37,762 nucleotides of DNA from Euryarchaeota archaeon TMED99 (lineage in GTDB: Archaea; Thermoplasmatota; Poseidoniia; Poseidoniales; Poseidoniaceae), in contig NHFA02000031.1 of NCBI GenBank assembly GCA_002170315.2, positions 47,650 to 85,411 of the forward strand, written 5' to 3'. The position numbers and the translations under genes were made by a program. The notes under the pieces are model-generated. The model did no database searches. It saw only the letters and a program-made list of their open reading frames with translations, and was not told the DNA's origin. Of the stretch, positions 34,512-37,762 are shown in pieces. The number at the start of each line of letters is the position of its first letter. Positions within the stretch are counted from its first letter, which is position 1.

Positions 34512-36260
34512 ATGGCGGATGCTCTCAAGGACATTATGCTAAAAATAACGGATGACAATCCAGCTACACGAGGACAGAAATTATGGGTCATGTTTGCCCT
34601 CTCTGTATTCCTCGTTGCTACATTAAATTGGTATGCGATGGTTCGAGAACCACAAATAGTAGAAGTCGAAGATTTGATTCAATACAAAAATGAAGTCGTT
34701 TTGGTAGAAGGAGAAGTCATCTCTTGGATTGAAGACCGTTATGGAAACGGAGAAGACCGTGTCGATTTGGTCATTGAAGACGACACAGGTGTGATTCAAG
34801 TTCGCTGGTATTCAACCGGTGAAATCCCACCCATTGGAACGAATGTTACTGTCATGGGTGATGTCGTTGATTATAACGGACGCTTCTACATGCAGGCAAC
34901 GGGTTCAGGCGCGTTATATTGGGAACCGGAAGATTTACCAGAACTTCAACGGGTTACGCTTACTGACCTTGCAATTGCACCCGAAGACTATGTTGGAGAA
35001 ATCGTCACTGTAAACGGATTCATCAGTGAATCTGTAAATCCAGATGCAACTTTTACAAGCGCATACATTAGCGACGAAGCCCACCAGATGCAACTTCTCA
35101 TTCAATCATCACCACGAGTATGGATTGAAGCGGATTCAAAAATTGAAGTGACTGGCATGATTGCTTACCAAGAAACAAGTTTGAGATGGGCACTGATGAC
35201 TCAGGGGCCAACAATTCTTCTCGACAGAAGCCATTCACCCCAAGTCAAGATGCTTGAATGGGCTGGAGAATCGACATGGAGTTATGAGTCTGGAAGTTTA
35301 GTATCTATGGCAGGTCAAGTCACAATTACGAACGGTCAATGGACTCTTTCAGGACCAAACGGCAATGAGATTTGTATTCTTCCAACGGATGAGGATGCCT
35401 CCAATGCCATCTCAGAGGGATACAACGGCTCTACATACGAGGCCACAGGTCGCTTAATGTGGAACGATGGTCGAAGCATGTGGTGCATCGATGCGAACAA
35501 CGGAAATGGAACAAATCTCATTGACCCAATGTCGGCTATGTCGATGCAGGCAATGCTTTCTGCGAATCCTGCTTCCATGCTGATGGATCCGAATAAAATC
35601 TACACGCTCAGTACGTTCATGCAGTATTCCTTTGAACCACTGGATACTGAAGGCTATTTTGTCGATAGTCAAACCTACACGTTTGGCCAAACTCGTGTTG
35701 CGATGACATTCCCCTCCACACGAACCGAATGGATTGAAGCAGGACAAGGAATTGTTGCAAATGTAACCGTTTCATGGGATGATGAAAAAATGATGATGCG
35801 ACTCATGGTCGATACCTACCAACTGGTCGGAGAGCCTGCGGCACCTCAACCTCTTCTTTGGGATGCTGGAGCAACACAATGGGGTTATTCTCAAAATAAA
35901 TTCGTTCTCATCGATGGGAAAGCGGCGATGCATGACGACGGATGGTATCTTGAGCGCCCAGGTTCAGAGCAATCAATCAAACTCAATGTCCGACTCAACG
36001 CCATAGGTACCGACTCACTTCATGAAAATCAATCGCTCACATGGAGTGGCCGACTCCGACAAATCGAACATCCTACAGATTTATCCTTGGTGTTCTCACT
36101 GGACGAGGCTGATGCTTTGGATGCAGATGGAGACCGCCTAGCAGACAGTTTTGAAGACGCAACTGGTTTCAATTCCAATACTGAAGATTCTGATGGAGAC
36201 GGAATCAACGACCGGGAAGAAATGGAAAACGGAACCGGACCGAATAACGAAAACTCCTGA
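34512..36260 (+). CDS. exported multi-OB-fold-like protein with C-terminal calcium loops
   Basis: The 582-residue product has a cytosolic N-terminus, one membrane helix at about 24-43 (LWVMFALSVFLVATLNWYAM) without a cleavage site, and an exterior of repeated OB-fold-like beta-barrels. The first (about 50-135) shows the OB pattern VVLVEGEVISWI ... VDLVIEDDTGVIQVRWY ... GTNVTVMGDVVDYNGRFYM; the second (about 150-225) repeats it (EIVTVNGFISES ... IEVTGMIAY), and weaker copies follow. The end has two calcium loops (DADGDRLADSFED, DSDGDGINDREEM) like the giant protein at the left edge. OB folds usually bind nucleic acid or oligosaccharide, so an outside-facing set is notable. Its stop overlaps the Shine-Dalgarno site of the next gene, a TctA-like permease, so the two are probably made together. 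The function is unknown. Confidence 0.82.
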   Translation: MADALKDIMLKITDDNPATRGQKLWVMFALSVFLVATLNWYAMVREPQIVEVEDLIQYKNEVVLVEGEVISWIEDRYGNGEDRVDLVIEDDTGVIQVRWYSTGEIPPIGTNVTVMGDVVDYNGRFYMQATGSGALYWEPEDLPELQRVTLTDLAIAPEDYVGEIVTVNGFISESVNPDATFTSAYISDEAHQMQLLIQSSPRVWIEADSKIEVTGMIAYQETSLRWALMTQGPTILLDRSHSPQVKMLEWAGESTWSYESGSLVSMAGQVTITNGQWTLSGPNGNEICILPTDEDASNAISEGYNGSTYEATGRLMWNDGRSMWCIDANNGNGTNLIDPMSAMSMQAMLSANPASMLMDPNKIYTLSTFMQYSFEPLDTEGYFVDSQTYTFGQTRVAMTFPSTRTEWIEAGQGIVANVTVSWDDEKMMMRLMVDTYQLVGEPAAPQPLLWDAGATQWGYSQNKFVLIDGKAAMHDDGWYLERPGSEQSIKLNVRLNAIGTDSLHENQSLTWSGRLRQIEHPTDLSLVFSLDEADALDADGDRLADSFEDATGFNSNTEDSDGDGINDREEMENGTGPNNENS

Positions 36261-36265
36261 GGTGA
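36259..36265 (+). promoter_or_regulatory. Shine-Dalgarno site GAGGTGA overlapping the upstream stop
   Basis: GAGGTGA begins within the stop codon of the OB-fold gene and lies four bases before the ATG at 36270. It fixes the permease start and implies translational coupling. Confidence 0.8.
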
Positions 36266-36269
36266 ACTT

Positions 36270-37762
36270 ATGTTTGATGCTTACATGTATGAACTGGGCT
36301 GGATGTTTGCAGCCTTGTTTTTCGGAGTAGGCATGGGAACACTCACAGGAATCATTCCAGGTTTCCACGTCAACAATGTCGCTCTCATTCTTCTTGCATT
36401 AGCACCTGCGCTGTTTAGTTTAGGAATACCACTTTCTGCAGTAGCTGGAATTATTGTTTCAACAAGTACCGTTCATACATTTCTGAATTATATCCCTTCA
36501 GCGTTAATGGGGGCACCGGATGCAGACCAAGCGCTCTCATTACTCCCCGGACACAGAATGCTGCTTTCAGGAAACGCTGCACGCGGTGTTGCTTGGTCAG
36601 CTCGAGGGTCTCAGTTGGGCCTCTTCTTGTCACTTCCATTAATCATCGTTGCACGTATTGCTTTCGGACCTGAACTTGGATGGTATGAAGATTTACGGAC
36701 GATGCTGCCCTTCATTTTACTGACAATTTCTTTGCTCTTGCTAGCAACTGAAACGACTCGACTCGATTGGCCAATGTGGTTGCAAAAGACAACAGGCGGC
36801 CGATTTGGAACGGATTCTCGATTGGCTGGATTCTTCTCAGCAACTGCCTTTTTCTTGTTAACCGGTTTATTCGGATGGACCATTATTGGCCCGCATTCGC
36901 TACCTGCTCGCTCGCCTCTTGATATGCCTGGAGCAAGTCTACTGCTACCCAGTTTAGCGGGCCTGTTTGGAATTGCCAATCTGCTTGATATCTACGCCAC
37001 AACCTCTCACCTTCCTCCACAAAAAGAGAATTGGGATTTACCTCCGGCTCGACCGCTAATCGTTCCGTGCTTTTGGTCCGGTGTCGCCGGTGCTTCAATG
37101 GGCGTTCTTCCCGGAATGACTGCCTCACAAGCCACAGTTTTGGTGATGGGTGGCCGAAACGTCGCTGCTAAATTACAAGGAAAGCAAGGCTTTGGGATGG
37201 ATTGGGAAACCCGACGATTAACTGAATTATCTGACGACGAATTACTTGAAATTGCCAAGGCAGAAGCAGATGAAGGAGTTGAAGGCCCACAAACAAAGCA
37301 AGATTTGGAAATCATTGCCATCCTATCCGCAGTCAATACATCAGTTACTGTCTGTGTTCTTGGATTCCTCTACATCATCGGCCGTTCACGTTCAGGTGCA
37401 ACATTAGCTCTCAAAGCAATGTATCCAGTCGACACATGGAGTACCCTTGAACCAACTGCAGACTTCATTCGATTGTTGGCCATTACTTTGGCAGCAGGTT
37501 TACTGTCGATGCCAATTATGCGGTATGTCGGAAAGGGGATGCTCAGACTACACGCTGCAATACCGCTTCAGCAGATGATTATGAGCGTCATCATATTCGT
37601 GGCTTCACTGGTCTTTGTGAGTACCGGATTCATCGGCCTGGCTGTTATGATCGTGGGAACAATGCTTGGGCTGCTCCCTCCCCGATTAGGAATTCGACGC
37701 AGCCACGCAATGGGTGTTATCTTAGTTCCAATCACCTACTTACTGTTCAAAAACCTCGTTGA
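36270..37762 (+). CDS. TctA/DUF112-family membrane permease, C-terminus cut by window edge
   Basis: The frame is open from ATG 36270 to the window end (497 codons). The product is a polytopic membrane protein with about a dozen helices. Two glycine-rich loops, GTLTGIIPGFHVNNVALI (about residues 24-41) and GASMGVLPGMTASQATVLVM (about 273-292), are the paired signature of the TctA tripartite tricarboxylate transporter permease and its archaeal DUF112 relatives, reflecting an inverted duplication. Archaeal DUF112 proteins often lack the TctB/TctC partners, and none is seen here. A hydrophilic acidic loop near 310-350 (ELSDDELLEIAKAEADEG) separates the halves. Substrate is unknown; a carboxylate is only a family-based guess. 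It is coupled to the upstream OB-fold gene. Confidence 0.88.
   Translation, partial: MFDAYMYELGWMFAALFFGVGMGTLTGIIPGFHVNNVALILLALAPALFSLGIPLSAVAGIIVSTSTVHTFLNYIPSALMGAPDADQALSLLPGHRMLLSGNAARGVAWSARGSQLGLFLSLPLIIVARIAFGPELGWYEDLRTMLPFILLTISLLLLATETTRLDWPMWLQKTTGGRFGTDSRLAGFFSATAFFLLTGLFGWTIIGPHSLPARSPLDMPGASLLLPSLAGLFGIANLLDIYATTSHLPPQKENWDLPPARPLIVPCFWSGVAGASMGVLPGMTASQATVLVMGGRNVAAKLQGKQGFGMDWETRRLTELSDDELLEIAKAEADEGVEGPQTKQDLEIIAILSAVNTSVTVCVLGFLYIIGRSRSGATLALKAMYPVDTWSTLEPTADFIRLLAITLAAGLLSMPIMRYVGKGMLRLHAAIPLQQMIMSVIIFVASLVFVSTGFIGLAVMIVGTMLGLLPPRLGIRRSHAMGVILVPITYLLFKNLV

Noticed and set aside
1-37762. Mobile elements, prophage or defence genes.
   Set aside because: No transposase, integrase, restriction, toxin-antitoxin or Cas-like protein and no flanking direct repeats were found; the tRNA shows no adjacent integrase or att-like duplication.

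Overview
The window looks like a chromosomal piece of a planktonic archaeon, most probably a Thermoplasmatota member such as Marine Group II (Ca. Poseidoniales); this lineage call is inference. The archaeal evidence is direct: a CDP-archaeol synthase (CarS), an AglB/STT3 oligosaccharyltransferase with a WWDYG motif, class III (prepilin-type) signal peptides with archaeal RA-VS cleavage sites, a PGF-CTERM-like sorting tail, TATA boxes about 25 bp before leaderless starts, and a tRNA without encoded CCA. Base composition and codon use look even by eye, and I see no transposase, integrase, phage gene or CRISPR array.

Layout. 1-3743 (-) is the N-terminal part of a very large secreted protein with calcium-loop (thrombospondin type 3-like) repeats around a beta-propeller; it runs off the left edge. 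3969-4796 (+) is a YycJ/WalJ-type metallo-beta-lactamase-fold hydrolase. 4844-8609 (+) is a tight operon of three proteins with prepilin-like N-termini, each pair overlapping by ATGA and the downstream genes having strong Shine-Dalgarno sites. Facing it from the right is a block of four minus-strand genes, read from right to left: a giant 3189-residue oligosaccharyltransferase (17083-26652), a membrane-anchored subtilase (15786-17006), a secreted beta-helix/Ig-like protein with a C-terminal membrane anchor (11195-15574), and a STAND-type ATPase with a winged helix and TPRs (8610-11135). Next come housekeeping genes, purD (-) and carS (+), then another secreted anchored protein (28941-30590, +), a three-TM protein (-), a PGF-CTERM-like secreted protein (-), a CAU-anticodon tRNA (-) and a SAMHD1-like HD phosphohydrolase (-). 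The right end holds an exported OB-fold/calcium-loop protein translationally coupled to a TctA/DUF112-family permease cut by the window edge.

Theme. More than half of the window encodes proteins that work at or outside the membrane: surface proteins, a glycosyltransferase that modifies such proteins, a protease, pilin-like subunits and sorting signals. The most unusual object is the oligosaccharyltransferase. Its STT3 core follows roughly ten extra transmembrane helices and is followed by about 1,750 residues of tandem beta-sandwich modules rich in N-glycosylation sequons, ending in a second membrane anchor. Both gene ends of the window are incomplete genes: the left giant protein and the right permease.
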